Assembly (NCBI GenBank): GCA_019459145.1
Contig: JAIBEK010000065.1
Location: 62,001 to 126,000 of the forward strand
Direction of reading: 5' to 3'
Length of the DNA: 64,000 nt
Source of the DNA: Arenimonas sp.
GTDB taxonomy: Bacteria; Pseudomonadota; Alphaproteobacteria; Rhizobiales; Rhizobiaceae
Under the pieces are notes generated by a model. That model did no database searches and was not told where the DNA came from. It was given only the letters and a program-made list of their open reading frames with translations. Shown here one piece after another: positions 16,308-25,130 of this stretch. Within the stretch, counting starts at the first letter, position 1. Each line of letters starts with the position of its first letter. The position numbers were made by a program, and so were the translations under genes.

Positions 16308-17476
16308 GCTATCTGCTGCAACGCCTGTTCGGGCGGCTGCCGATCGGCTGGCTGCAATTGACCCATAACCGCACCCGCTTTGCGGCGGCACTGGCCGGCG
16401 TGGCCTTTGCCAACGTGCTGGTCTTTGTTCAGCTTGGGATCATGAATTCGATGGGTGCGGCAACATTGCGACCCTATGATTTCTTCCAGGCAGATATCAT
16501 GATTTCGGCCAGCGACGCGAGTACCCTGACCGATGGCGGCAACGTGGCAAGGCAATGGCTGCTACAGGCAATGGGTGATCCGGATGTCTCCGCTGGCATG
16601 GGTCTCCTGATCGCCAACGTTCCCTGGGACCGGGGCGAGAAGGATATCAGTCTGACGACCTTTGGCGTGGACCCGGTCAAGACGGAGTTCCTGGCCGCCG
16701 ATATCGCAAGCGATTTGAACCTGCTGCAGGTGCAAGATGCGGCAATACTCGACCGGCTGGCCCGTGGACTGACCAAGGATGAAGCTTCCGCGATCCGTCC
16801 GCAATCGCCGCTGTCCTTTGAAACGCAGGGCCGCACCGTCACCGCTTATGCCACCTTCGCCGGCGGAGGCGGGTTCGGTGGCGATGGCTACATGCTCGTC
16901 TCGGATCAAACCTTCCTGTCGCTGTTCCCGACACGCAGTTCCACCGCGCCGGACCATATCCTTCTGACCCTGCGCCCCGGCGCGCAGACGGAGGCCGTGA
17001 TCGTGCGCCTGAAATCCCTGATCTCCGATCCATCCCTGCGCATCCGCAGTTATGAACAGGCCGCGCAGGAGGACCTGCGCTACCAGCAGACCAAGCGGCC
17101 CACGGGTATCATCTTCGGCTTCGGCGTGCTGATAGGAGTCCTCGTCGGGATCGTGATCGTCTATCAGGTGCTGTCCACCGACGTGGCCGACCACCTGCGC
17201 GAATACGCAACCTTCAAGGCCATGGGTTATGGCCCGCGGTTCTTCCTCGGCATCGTATTCGAAGAGGCGCTGGTCCTAGGAATCATGGGCTTTATTCCCG
17301 GTCTGATCGTCGGGACGACCATTTTGACGATCATGGGCAAGATAACGACCCTGCCATTGGGGATGACACCATCGATGGCTACCACGGTTTTCCTCGGCAC
17401 CATCGTGTTTTCGGCCCTGTCCGGCGCCATCGCCACCCGTCGGCTTGCCGCCGCCGACCCTGCCGATCTATTCTAG
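16304..17476 (+). CDS. DevC/MacB-like ABC exporter permease
   Basis: A 390-residue permease of the DevC/FtsX-MacB type: a first helix near residues 25-45, a periplasmic domain of roughly 200 residues, and three C-terminal helices (IIFGFGVLIGVLVGIVIVYQ; FFLGIVFEEALVLGIMGFIPGL; TTVFLGTIVFSALSGAIATRRLA). It forms a tripartite efflux pump with the adaptor and the ATPase on either side. Systems of this type export glycolipids, peptides or siderophore-like molecules using mechanical force across the periplasm. The cargo is unknown. Confidence 0.9.
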   Translation: MSYLLQRLFGRLPIGWLQLTHNRTRFAAALAGVAFANVLVFVQLGIMNSMGAATLRPYDFFQADIMISASDASTLTDGGNVARQWLLQAMGDPDVSAGMGLLIANVPWDRGEKDISLTTFGVDPVKTEFLAADIASDLNLLQVQDAAILDRLARGLTKDEASAIRPQSPLSFETQGRTVTAYATFAGGGGFGGDGYMLVSDQTFLSLFPTRSSTAPDHILLTLRPGAQTEAVIVRLKSLISDPSLRIRSYEQAAQEDLRYQQTKRPTGIIFGFGVLIGVLVGIVIVYQVLSTDVADHLREYATFKAMGYGPRFFLGIVFEEALVLGIMGFIPGLIVGTTILTIMGKITTLPLGMTPSMATTVFLGTIVFSALSGAIATRRLAAADPADLF

Positions 17477-17485
17477 GAGGCTGCC

Positions 17486-18181
17486 ATGGACAGCGAGACA
17501 ATCGTTGAGGTACGGGAGTTGAACCACTGGTTCGGCAGCGGCGAGGTTCGCAAACAGGCGCTGTTCGACGTGAACCTGACGTTGAAACGCGGCAGCTTCA
17601 CCGTATTGATGGGCCCTTCCGGGTCCGGCAAGACCACGGTGCTGACGCTGATCGGCTGCCTTCGCGCGGTACAGGATGGGTCGGTGCGACTTCTGGATCA
17701 CGAACTGAAGGGCGCACCCCAGGCACGGCTTGTCGAACTACGCCGCCATCTGGGCTTCATATTCCAGGCCCACAACCTGCATGAAAGCCTGACCGCGGCG
17801 CAGAATGTGATGATGGGGGTGCAGGTGCACGGTGCCCTGTCCGACGCGGTGGCGCAACGCGCGGCCGCCCATGCGCTTGGCCTTGTCGGCCTGACGGACC
17901 GCACGACCTACCTGCCCGCCAACTTGTCGGGTGGGCAGAAACAGCGCGTGGCCGTGGCCCGGGCCCTTGTCTCCAGCCCGGCGCTGGTGCTGGCGGACGA
18001 GCCCACCGCCGCGCTGGACAAGGACAGCGCGGCCGAGGTTGTCGATCTGTTGAAACGCATGGGCGCGGCGCGGGGTACAACGACCATGCTCGTCACCCAT
18101 GATAACCGAATCCTCGACCGCGCTGATCGCATCCTGACACTGGAGGACGGCCGCATTGTCAAGATCGAGGAGCGAGGCTGA
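17486..18181 (+). CDS. DevA/LolD-like ABC exporter ATPase
   Basis: A 231-residue ATPase with Walker A GPSGSGKTT, Q-loop FIFQAHNLHE, signature LSGGQKQRVAVARAL, Walker B LVLADEPTAALD and the H-loop VTHDNRI. AGGAGG precedes its start nine bases after the permease stop. It is the last gene of the EF-hand/b561/exporter group; no terminator is evident just downstream. Confidence 0.92.
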   Translation: MDSETIVEVRELNHWFGSGEVRKQALFDVNLTLKRGSFTVLMGPSGSGKTTVLTLIGCLRAVQDGSVRLLDHELKGAPQARLVELRRHLGFIFQAHNLHESLTAAQNVMMGVQVHGALSDAVAQRAAAHALGLVGLTDRTTYLPANLSGGQKQRVAVARALVSSPALVLADEPTAALDKDSAAEVVDLLKRMGAARGTTTMLVTHDNRILDRADRILTLEDGRIVKIEERG

Positions 18182-18659
18182 ACGAGCAGCGCTCTAACCG
18201 AGAGATCACTTCGCTCTGACACAAAATGACAGCGCCTGCTTGGGGGCAGAACAGCCGGAAGCTGTCCGTCTACTGGCGGCTCCATTGCAGGTATTCCTCG
18301 GTTGGGTGGACGTCGACTATTGACGCATTTGAGATGAAAGGTTCAGCCTCCAAGAGGGTCGTCGGTTCATATCCGTTCAAGGCGAGCAACTGTACACCCC
18401 AGCATCGGGAGCAAAACTGGCCGGCAGCGCCATTCCAGACCCCGCTGCCGCAATCCTCTGGGGGAGCATATTAGCCAGAGAACCAGCTCTTTCCGTTCAT
18501 CGGCGCCGATGAAGGAAAAGTGCCTTTGGAAGCGCCAGGACAGACACCGCTTCCTTCGCTGCCGGATGACTAGCCGGCAAACAGACGCTGTCTTGGTTCC
18601 ATAATATCGCTACGTTGGCAACGCAGAAACGCCGTCCTATGCTGCTTGGACCGCTGCCG
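18182..18659. other. 478-bp gap between exporter and integrase, with a possible gene remnant
   Basis: No complete gene is visible. On the minus strand between about 18270 and 18474, one frame encodes protein-like sequence with paired cysteines (GQFCSRCWGVQLLALNGYEP, ending EEYLQWSRQ) but runs from stop to stop without ATG. It may be the tail of a broken gene. The gap is likely one edge of the integrase-associated element. Confidence 0.4.
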
Positions 18660-19865
18660 TTAGCCGGTCAGGCAAAACTTCTCCCATTCGAGCATCATCG
18701 GCCGCCGCTGATCCAGAAGGTCCGTCCGGTGGTAGGCGGCCTCGACCGCGTTCTTGACAGTGTGTGCGAGGGCGCGTTCGGCCAGGTCGCGTGGATAGCC
18801 GTTCTCAGATGCCCAATCCCGAAAGCTCGATCGAAAGCCGTGTGCGGTTGCGTTGCGCCCGTGCGTATCGCTTTCGACGTCATGATCGTGCAGGAACTTC
18901 GTGAGGGCCATGTCCGTGACTGGCCTCATCGTCCGGGACTGGAAAACCAGTCCCTCACCGCATTCCGATTGCTCAAGCCGCTCTTCAAGTATCTGGATCG
19001 CGCGCGGCCCCAGCGGTACGCGATGAGCCACCTTGGCCTTCATTCGCGGCGCCGGCACCGTCCAGATAGCGTGAGAAAAATCGATCTCTTGCCATTCCAT
19101 ATGTCGAAGCTCGCCGGAGCGGCAGGCGGTCAGGATAACAAGCTCTAGCATTTGACGGGTGGTATTTGCTTCGCCAGCATGTAGGACTTCACTGAAGAAG
19201 GTTGGCAGCGATCTCCAGGGTAGCGCAGGTTGGTGCTGGACCCGCTCGCGTTTTCCGGGCTGTTTCGGCAGCAGCTTGTCGACCACGCCGACGGGGCTTG
19301 CCGTGATGAAGCCGTTGGCGGCGGCCCAGTTCATAACCGCATCACACCGCTGCTTCACGCGCGAAGCTGTCTCCGGTTTCTCTAGCCAGATGGGTTTGAG
19401 ACAGGATGCAAAGTCAGCCGGGCCGAGTTCATTGACACGCGTCTTGCCAATTTTCGGGAAAATAAACCTTTCCAGTGTGCTGATCCATTGATCCCGATGT
19501 TTCTTGTTGCGGAAGCCCTCGGCCTTGTCCGTGTGATGCTGACGTGCTGCATCGGCGAAGGTCGGCACCGTAGCAAGCCGCACGGCCTCGCGCTCTTGTT
19601 TGCGGCGGATCTCCAAGGAATCGTTACCATCATCGATAACGACTCGAGTTTCAAAGGCTTTCACTCTAGCGTCCCGAATGGATGTCGTCGGATAGCTGCC
19701 GAGTCCCATTTCGCGCCGCTTGCCCGTCGCAGGCGACAGGAAGCGCAGGATCCACTTTCCGCTGCCGGGGCTGCCGCCGGGCACGAGGTAGAGGCCGACA
19801 ATCGTGCCGTCGGACACTGGTTTATCGTTCGGTTTCAGCTTCCGCGCTTTGGCGTCACTCAGCAT
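18660..19865 (-). CDS. P4-type tyrosine integrase
   Basis: A 401-residue integrase with the DUF4102 N-terminal domain (MLSDAKARKLKPNDKPVSDG, GKWILRFLSPATGKRREMGLG), a SAM-like core-binding domain and the catalytic domain: TACRSGELRHMEW (box I Arg), HGFRSSFRDWA (H-x-x-R), LAHTVKNAVEAAYHRTD (His and the tyrosine nucleophile in AAYHR). It is full length and appears intact. The family normally inserts islands at tRNA genes; none was recognised nearby. Its ribosome binding site AAGGAGG overlaps a hairpin (separate entry). Confidence 0.92.
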   Translation of the reverse strand: MLSDAKARKLKPNDKPVSDGTIVGLYLVPGGSPGSGKWILRFLSPATGKRREMGLGSYPTTSIRDARVKAFETRVVIDDGNDSLEIRRKQEREAVRLATVPTFADAARQHHTDKAEGFRNKKHRDQWISTLERFIFPKIGKTRVNELGPADFASCLKPIWLEKPETASRVKQRCDAVMNWAAANGFITASPVGVVDKLLPKQPGKRERVQHQPALPWRSLPTFFSEVLHAGEANTTRQMLELVILTACRSGELRHMEWQEIDFSHAIWTVPAPRMKAKVAHRVPLGPRAIQILEERLEQSECGEGLVFQSRTMRPVTDMALTKFLHDHDVESDTHGRNATAHGFRSSFRDWASENGYPRDLAERALAHTVKNAVEAAYHRTDLLDQRRPMMLEWEKFCLTG

Positions 19866-19876
19866 GTTTCATGCCT

Positions 19877-19897
19877 CCTTCATGCATTCCATGAAGG
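19877..19897 (-). promoter_or_regulatory. Hairpin overlapping the integrase Shine-Dalgarno
   Basis: CCTTCATG and CATGAAGG pair perfectly around five bases. Read on the minus strand, the second arm runs straight into the integrase ribosome binding site (GAAGGAGG, 8 bases before ATG), so folding would hide part of it. This could limit integrase translation. The role is inferred from position only. Confidence 0.45.
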
Positions 19898-19944
19898 TTT
19901 GCTAGCCCGCCACTCAGCCCGCCACAAGAGCCGTTATTCGGTGT

Positions 19945-19964
19945 TACGGGATGGTACGGGATGG
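19945..19964. repeat. Tandem 10-base direct repeat near the integrase
   Basis: TACGGGATGG occurs twice in direct succession about 80 bases upstream of the integrase start. Short direct repeats beside an integrase often mark arm-type binding sites; this is only suggestive. Confidence 0.5.
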
Positions 19965-20233
19965 CATGTGGACGAGCGATTTCGGCGTAAATTACAAAGC
20001 AATTACAGTATGATATTGGATTTCGTGAGGTTGAATGAGCTGCGCCCAGAAGCGGCCTCTCTGTCCGCCATTTTCATTTCCGTATATGAACCTTGTCGCG
20101 GTCGAGATCGTCCAGTCGGCCCGTGGCCGTGCTGCGTATGGGTCGTTATCGAGACGAGACACCGCTCGCGTTTGGCGGTCCCATGTGGGGTGCGGCGGGG
20201 CGATGAGCAGGTTTGCGGCCCGGCAGACGCAAG

Positions 20234-20259
20234 AAACCCGGCGGTTTCCCGCCGGGTTT
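20234..20259 (-). terminator. Rho-independent terminator of the amino-acid binding-protein gene
   Basis: Arms AAACCCGGCGG and CCGCCGGGTTT pair perfectly around a TTTC loop. On the minus strand the stem is followed by TTTCTT. It lies 29 bases after the stop of the binding-protein gene, as expected for its terminator. Confidence 0.8.
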
Positions 20260-20288
20260 CCGGATCGTGACAGGTCGTGTCTTTGCCG

Positions 20289-21116
20289 TCAGCCGCCGAA
20301 GCCGAAGCCGACCGGCATGTCGGTCAGGGTGATGCCGAAGGGCTCCAGGCTTTTCAGGATCCAGGTCTGGTTGTTGCCGATGCGGCGATTGTATTCGGCC
20401 CAGGCGGAAACGAAGCTCTTGAAGGTCTCGTCGGCGCCGTAGTTGAGGGCAATGACCGAAGGCGTGGAGAGAACCGGCGTCGGAACCTGAACGGCGCCGA
20501 TGTTGGGAGCCTTCTTGGCGATGACCAGGCCGTTCAGCATGGTGTTGACCAGCCCATCGGCCTTGCCGGTGGTCACAGCGACGATCGCCTCGTCACGGGT
20601 CTTGAAGCGCAGGATATTGGCCTTGGGCAGATATTGCTGGGTGATCAAATCCTGGGCGGAACCGAGATCGACGGCGAAGGTGTATTTCGGGTCGTTGAGT
20701 TCGGTCCAGCTCTTGCCGGCAATCTCTTCCTTGGCGGAGACGAGCACGAAACTGTTGTAGTAGGTCGGGTCGGAGAAGGATACCGACATGGCGCGGACCG
20801 GCGTCGCGGTGACCGCAAAGGCCATGTCCACCTTGCCGCTCTGCACGTCGAGAATAGCGTTGGCCCAGCTGGATTCGACCACTTCGAGCTTCACGTCGAG
20901 CGTCTTGGCGATGTCGTTGGCCATGTCGAGCACGAAGCCCTGCCATTCGCCGGTGCGGGGATCCTTGTTGAAGTAGGGCGTCTCGTTGAGGATCGCCGGA
21001 ATGCGCAGCACGCCACGGGCGCGAATATCGTCGATGGTGCCGGCCGAGGCCGCCGTGCCGCCCAGCAGCGACAGCGCCATCACGGCTGCGCCACAGATCT
21101 TTGAAAGCAATTTCAT
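20289..21116 (-). CDS. Polar amino-acid ABC transporter substrate-binding protein
   Basis: A 275-residue periplasmic binding protein of the SBP_bac_3 (polar amino acid/opine) family. The signal peptide is MKLLSKICGAAVMALSLLGG with cleavage after ASA. Typical segments are GVLRIPAILNETPYF, WQGFVLDMANDIAK and DMAFAVTATPVRAMSVSFSDPTYY. A start five codons further up (21131) is possible, but GGAG precedes this one. It is transcribed from the strand opposite to its likely permease and ATPase at 28.4-29.9 kb. It sits just downstream of the LysR gene, so the catabolic genes lie between the parts of the transporter. Confidence 0.9.
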   Translation of the reverse strand: MKLLSKICGAAVMALSLLGGTAASAGTIDDIRARGVLRIPAILNETPYFNKDPRTGEWQGFVLDMANDIAKTLDVKLEVVESSWANAILDVQSGKVDMAFAVTATPVRAMSVSFSDPTYYNSFVLVSAKEEIAGKSWTELNDPKYTFAVDLGSAQDLITQQYLPKANILRFKTRDEAIVAVTTGKADGLVNTMLNGLVIAKKAPNIGAVQVPTPVLSTPSVIALNYGADETFKSFVSAWAEYNRRIGNNQTWILKSLEPFGITLTDMPVGFGFGG

Positions 21117-21279
21117 GGTCTGGTTCTCCATTGTTCCCCGGAATCTCTTTGATGTCCGTCTCCCTGCCCCCGTGATCGAGGCTCGCGGGCTGACCGGCCG
21201 AAAATCAGCCTATCCGCGAATCGACCGGGAACAATGCTAGAGAGTCCGAGGCACTTATCGGCTTTTTTATATGTCGCGC

Positions 21280-22209
21280 TCAAAGAGGCGGCAGGGCGAG
21301 TTCGCTGCTGCGTGGCGGATCGAGCACCGGACCGACCAGTTCGCGACGGCAGTCCTCGAACAACTGCTGCACCATGGGATGCTTCTGCAGGAAGCCGGCA
21401 TTGCCGAAATAGACCCGCACTTCCGGCAGGTTGGTGAGCTTGGTGCTGCGGATGGACACGTCCTCCGGGCCGACGCACCAGGAGGGGATGATCGAGAAGC
21501 CGAGCCCCTCCTCGACGCAACGCTTGACGCTGGAACTGCCGGAGGTGGAGACGGCCGGCTGGACGATCGCCCCGTCGCGGCCGAGGAAGTCGACCGCCAG
21601 GTTGCGCAGCGTCTGGCCGGGCTCGTAGGTGATGAAGGGCCGCCCCTCGGCCCAGAGGGGAATGTCCTGCTGCTCGGGCGGCTCGCCCCAGGCCTCAGGG
21701 TAGACCAGGCTCAGCCGGTAGCTGCCGAGCAGGCGCTGCGGTACGACCGGATCGCCGAAATAGCGTTCCGAAATGCACACGTCGAGACTGCCGTTCTTGA
21801 CCAGTTCGGCCAGCACCGTGTCGCGCTCGTAGACGGCGAATTCCATCTCGGGAAAGGCCTCGCGGAAGCGCGAAAGGACCCTCGGGAACAGATAGAAGAA
21901 GATCGCCTGGGGCATGCCGACGCGCAGCGACGAGCGCTGGTTCTCGATCAGCTTGGTCAGCCGCTCCAGCATGATGTCCAGTTCGGGATGGAGCAGACTG
22001 TAGAGCGCCCGTCCGCGCGGCGTGAGCGAGATGCGTTTGGCCCCCTGCTCGGAATCGATCAGCTTTCCCTGCAGGATCTGCTCCAGCCGCCGCACATGGT
22101 TGGCCGCCGACTGATAGCTGAGGTTCAGATCGCGTGCGGCTCCGGAAAACGAGCCGTGCCGTGCCACCTGGTAAAAGGTCTGGATGAGTGTGAGGCTGAT
22201 CTTGGCCAT
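21280..22209 (-). CDS. LysR-type transcriptional regulator
   Basis: A 309-residue LTTR: an N-terminal winged helix-turn-helix (LIQTFYQVARHGSFSGAARDLNLSYQSAANHVRRLE) with an unusual YQSAANHV recognition stretch, then a periplasmic-binding-protein-like effector domain (SSLRVGMPQAIFF). It is divergent from the flavin-oxidase operon. A TTTGTA-N5-TACAAA palindrome lies between them, so it probably regulates that operon and itself in response to the substrate. Confidence 0.92.
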   Translation of the reverse strand: MAKISLTLIQTFYQVARHGSFSGAARDLNLSYQSAANHVRRLEQILQGKLIDSEQGAKRISLTPRGRALYSLLHPELDIMLERLTKLIENQRSSLRVGMPQAIFFYLFPRVLSRFREAFPEMEFAVYERDTVLAELVKNGSLDVCISERYFGDPVVPQRLLGSYRLSLVYPEAWGEPPEQQDIPLWAEGRPFITYEPGQTLRNLAVDFLGRDGAIVQPAVSTSGSSSVKRCVEEGLGFSIIPSWCVGPEDVSIRSTKLTNLPEVRVYFGNAGFLQKHPMVQQLFEDCRRELVGPVLDPPRSSELALPPL

Positions 22210-22248
22210 GGAGCGGGTCCCCCTCCTTCTCTGTTAAGGGGTCGGAAC

Positions 22249-22265
22249 TTTGTAGCGGATACAAA
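22249..22265. promoter_or_regulatory. LysR-type operator palindrome
   Basis: TTTGTA-GCGGA-TACAAA is a perfect 6-base inverted repeat about 40 bases upstream of the LysR start, in the 150-base divergent spacer. It fits the T-N11-A form of LysR boxes. Confidence 0.65.
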
Positions 22266-22359
22266 TTTCGTGAACAAGCAAGGCCGTCATCTTGTATCGA
22301 CGGTCAAGCCCTGCCGCCGCCAATATTGGTCCACAACCAACAAGGCCGGCCAGGAACCC

Positions 22360-23535
22360 ATGCAACCCCGACCCCCGTCCAGCGTCATCGTCGTCGGCTC
22401 CGGCATCGTCGGAGCGGCCACGGCCTATTTCCTGGCCAAGCGCGGCATCGCCGTCCGGCTGATCGACGCCTCGGCTCCGGCGGCGGAAGCGACCGGTGCC
22501 GCCGACGGCGCCGTTTCGGTCGCCAGCAAGCGACCGGGGCCGATGATGACGGCAGCCCTGAAGGGTGTCGCCCTCTATGGCGAACTGGCGGACCAGGGCC
22601 TGTTTTCCGGCGCCTTCAAGCGTCGCTCGACCTTCATCGTCGCGGCATCGGACGAGGAATGCGCCGTGCTCGACGCCCATTCGGCCGCTCTCGCCAGCGC
22701 CGGCGTCCGGGTGGAGACGTTGTCTCAATCCGACCTGCGCCGAAACTTCCCCGCCCTCTCGCCGCAGGCGAAGATGGCGGTTGAGGTGCATGGCGAGGGC
22801 CATGCGATCGGCTACCAGATCGTCCACCGGCTGCTGACCGCATCCGGGATCTCCGTCGACCGGGATAGGCGGGTCGAGGGACTTCGGCTTGAAGACGGTG
22901 GCGGGCGCATTGCCGCGATAGCGACAAACCGCGGCGAACTCACCGCGGATGCGGTGGTGATCGCCGCTGGCAATGGCACGGCCGCGCTTCTCGGGTTGAA
23001 CGGCGTGCTCACGCCGCGCAAGGGTCAATTGCTGGTAACCGAGAGGGCGCCAACGCTCAACGCGGCCATGCCGGGCGCGATCATGTCCGGGCGCTATCTG
23101 CTCAGCAAGGGCAGTCAGAAGGCGGGCCATGCGCCGCAGCCCCGTGGCCTCGGACTGGTGATCGATCCGCTGATGACCGGCCAGTTCCTGATCGGCGGCA
23201 CGCGCGAGGATTTCGGCAAGCGGGAGACCAACGACATCGATGCCGTTACGCGCATTCTCACCGATGCCGTCGCCCTAGTACCGGGCCTTGCCGGCGTCAG
23301 GCTGCTGAGGAGCTTCGCCGGGGTTCGAACCGCCGTCGTCGACGGCCTGCCCTTGGTCGGGCGGATCGCCGGCCTGGAAAACGGCTATGTGGCGACTGGC
23401 TTCGAGGGCGACGGCATCTGCCTCGGCCCAGTCACCGGCAAGTCGATCGTCCAGCTGATCTGTGGCGAGGAGCCGGATCTCGACCTTTCGTCCTTCGATC
23501 CGGCGCGTTTCGCAAGCCAGGGAGCGGCCGCATGA
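22360..23535 (+). CDS. FAD-dependent D-amino-acid/opine dehydrogenase subunit (DadA/HcnC-like)
   Basis: A 391-residue flavoprotein of the DadA/DAO family with the dinucleotide motif VIVVGSGIVGAATAYFLA at the N-terminus and the flavin-contacting C-terminal motif RTAVVDGLPLVGRI...GYVATGFEGDGI. It resembles the HcnC/OoxB/NoxB subunit of the three-part oxidases that act on glycine (cyanide synthase), octopine/nopaline or D-hydroxyproline. The start is the ATG after CAGGAACCC; the open frame extends upstream through LysR shadow sequence. It is the first gene of the plus-strand catabolic operon, and its stop overlaps the next start (ATGA). Confidence 0.88.
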   Translation: MQPRPPSSVIVVGSGIVGAATAYFLAKRGIAVRLIDASAPAAEATGAADGAVSVASKRPGPMMTAALKGVALYGELADQGLFSGAFKRRSTFIVAASDEECAVLDAHSAALASAGVRVETLSQSDLRRNFPALSPQAKMAVEVHGEGHAIGYQIVHRLLTASGISVDRDRRVEGLRLEDGGGRIAAIATNRGELTADAVVIAAGNGTAALLGLNGVLTPRKGQLLVTERAPTLNAAMPGAIMSGRYLLSKGSQKAGHAPQPRGLGLVIDPLMTGQFLIGGTREDFGKRETNDIDAVTRILTDAVALVPGLAGVRLLRSFAGVRTAVVDGLPLVGRIAGLENGYVATGFEGDGICLGPVTGKSIVQLICGEEPDLDLSSFDPARFASQGAAA

Positions 23536-23786
23536 CCGGGCAGACCTTCTACTGGATGGGGACACGCATTTCTTTCCGCGCTGGAGAAAGCCTCGCGGCA
23601 GCGCTCGAGGCCGCCGGTATCCGCACCTTCGGCCTCGACACACTGGGCCAGGAGACCCGCTATTTCTGTGGCATCGGCGCCTGCCAGTGCTGCCTGCTGC
23701 GGGTCGATGGCGTCGTCCGGGAAGCGTGCATCACGCAGGCTAGGGCGGGAATGAGGGTCGAAGCGCTGGAGGACCGCCATGATTGA
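23532..23786 (+). CDS. Small (2Fe-2S) ferredoxin subunit (HcnA-like)
   Basis: An 84-residue protein with the plant-type ferredoxin cysteine pattern compressed into FCGIGACQCCLLRVDG and a fourth Cys in REACITQA, as in HcnA and the small subunits of D-hydroxyproline and opine oxidases. It carries electrons between the two flavin subunits. It is coupled to both neighbours: the ATG overlaps the upstream stop and its own end overlaps the next gene by eight bases. Confidence 0.9.
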   Translation: MTGQTFYWMGTRISFRAGESLAAALEAAGIRTFGLDTLGQETRYFCGIGACQCCLLRVDGVVREACITQARAGMRVEALEDRHD

Positions 23787-25116
23787 GCCCGATGTCATCG
23801 TCATCGGCGGCGGCCCGGCCGGGCTTGCGGCGGCGGTCGAGATTGCCTTCGCCGGCCATACGGTCGAACTCGTCGAACAACGTGAAAGCCTCGGTGGCGC
23901 CATTCATCGCCAGCCGATCGAAGGCGTTCAGCCGATCCACCAGGCGGCCGGTCCCAAGGCCCGCTGGCAAGCGCTCGCGGACACGTTTTCGGCGGCACGC
24001 ATCCCGGTGCGTCATGCTTCGGTTTTCCTCGGCGTTGACGGTGACGGGCGGGTGCTGATCGAGAACCGACGAACCGGCCGGATCGAACAGTTGCGCCCCA
24101 AGGCGGTCGTCCTCGCAACCGGCGCGGTCGAGAAGGTTCTCCCTCGGCCCGGCTGGCAGATGGCCGGGGTTTCGACCGCCGGCGGACTTCAGGTGATGAT
24201 GAAGGAAACCGGGCGTGCGCCGCAAGGTCGCATCCTGCTGGCCGGCAGCGGGCCGCTGCTGATCGCCGTCGCGGCCCAGATGGCAAGGCTCGGCAATCCG
24301 CCGGTTGCGATCGTCGAGGCGGGCGATCCCCTGCAGCGGGTCGGACCGGGATTTGCCATGCTCGGCCACGCCGCACTCCTGCGCGAAGCAGCCGGCTATC
24401 TCTCTCAAATCTATCTCCGCCGCATTCCGTGGATGCGCGGCACCCAGATCAAGGCGATCGAGCGGGATGGCGAGAGCATCCGGGCAATCCTGCGACGGCA
24501 CGATGGCAGCGAGCGGCAGATCACGGTCGATCGCATCGGCCTGCATGACGGCATTCGTCCCAATGACTTCGGCCTGCCGAACGAGACGACCGATCCGACG
24601 GCCGGACCTTTGATCGTCAGGGCCGGGGATTGTCGCGAGGCGCTCGGCGCCTTTGCCGCCGAGGCGGACGGGCGGCGTGCGGGCCGCGCGGTCGTGGATA
24701 TCCTGTCGGGGAACCGCGACCGCGCAGAGCTCGACCGGACGATCGGCCGCGCCCGAATGGCGCAGGCCACACTGGCGGCGCTGTTTGCCCCGATTGATGA
24801 GCAACCACGCCTGGCGCGCCTGACCGACGAAACCATCCTCTGCCGCTGCGAAGGCAAGACCGTCGGCGACCTGCGCCAGCTTTGCGACCGGGCGGATCGG
24901 CTGACCGGCCGGGAGGTCAAGCACAACGGCCGCTTTGCCATGGGCGCCTGTCAGGGCCGGTTCTGCGCCGCCAACACTGCGGCGCTGATGGCCGAGATCA
25001 ATTCCGGCGGCCCCGCGCCGTCGACCGAGGACCTGACCGGCCGCCGCTGGCCGGTGCGTCCGATATCCATCGCGGCGCTGACCGGCGCCATCCCCCCGAA
25101 CACCGAAAACGAATGA
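23779..25116 (+). CDS. FAD/NAD-type oxidoreductase subunit with C-terminal [2Fe-2S] domain (HcnB/OoxA-like)
   Basis: A 445-residue pyridine-nucleotide-disulfide-oxidoreductase-type flavoprotein: DVIVIGGGPAGLAAA at the N-terminus, a second dinucleotide fold (RILLAGSGPLLIAVA) near residue 155, and a BFD-like iron-sulfur domain at the end with ILCRCEGKTV and ACQGRFCAAN giving four cysteines. This is the HcnB/OoxA/NoxA type. Together with the two preceding genes it should form a membrane-associated or soluble heterotrimeric dehydrogenase feeding electrons to quinone. Confidence 0.88.
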   Translation: MIEPDVIVIGGGPAGLAAAVEIAFAGHTVELVEQRESLGGAIHRQPIEGVQPIHQAAGPKARWQALADTFSAARIPVRHASVFLGVDGDGRVLIENRRTGRIEQLRPKAVVLATGAVEKVLPRPGWQMAGVSTAGGLQVMMKETGRAPQGRILLAGSGPLLIAVAAQMARLGNPPVAIVEAGDPLQRVGPGFAMLGHAALLREAAGYLSQIYLRRIPWMRGTQIKAIERDGESIRAILRRHDGSERQITVDRIGLHDGIRPNDFGLPNETTDPTAGPLIVRAGDCREALGAFAAEADGRRAGRAVVDILSGNRDRAELDRTIGRARMAQATLAALFAPIDEQPRLARLTDETILCRCEGKTVGDLRQLCDRADRLTGREVKHNGRFAMGACQGRFCAANTAALMAEINSGGPAPSTEDLTGRRWPVRPISIAALTGAIPPNTENE

Positions 25117-25130
25117 CGAGGTTTACCGAC

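Larger units (their letters stand above)
19866..20288. other. 423-bp gap upstream of integrase
   Basis: It contains the integrase leader hairpin, a 10-base tandem repeat and the terminator of the amino-acid binding-protein gene, each listed separately. No gene with a credible start is present. Confidence 0.5.

Noticed and set aside
18660-20288. tRNA gene as integrase attachment site
   Set aside because: I looked for a cloverleaf and the T-arm consensus on both sides of the integrase and found none that I could support.
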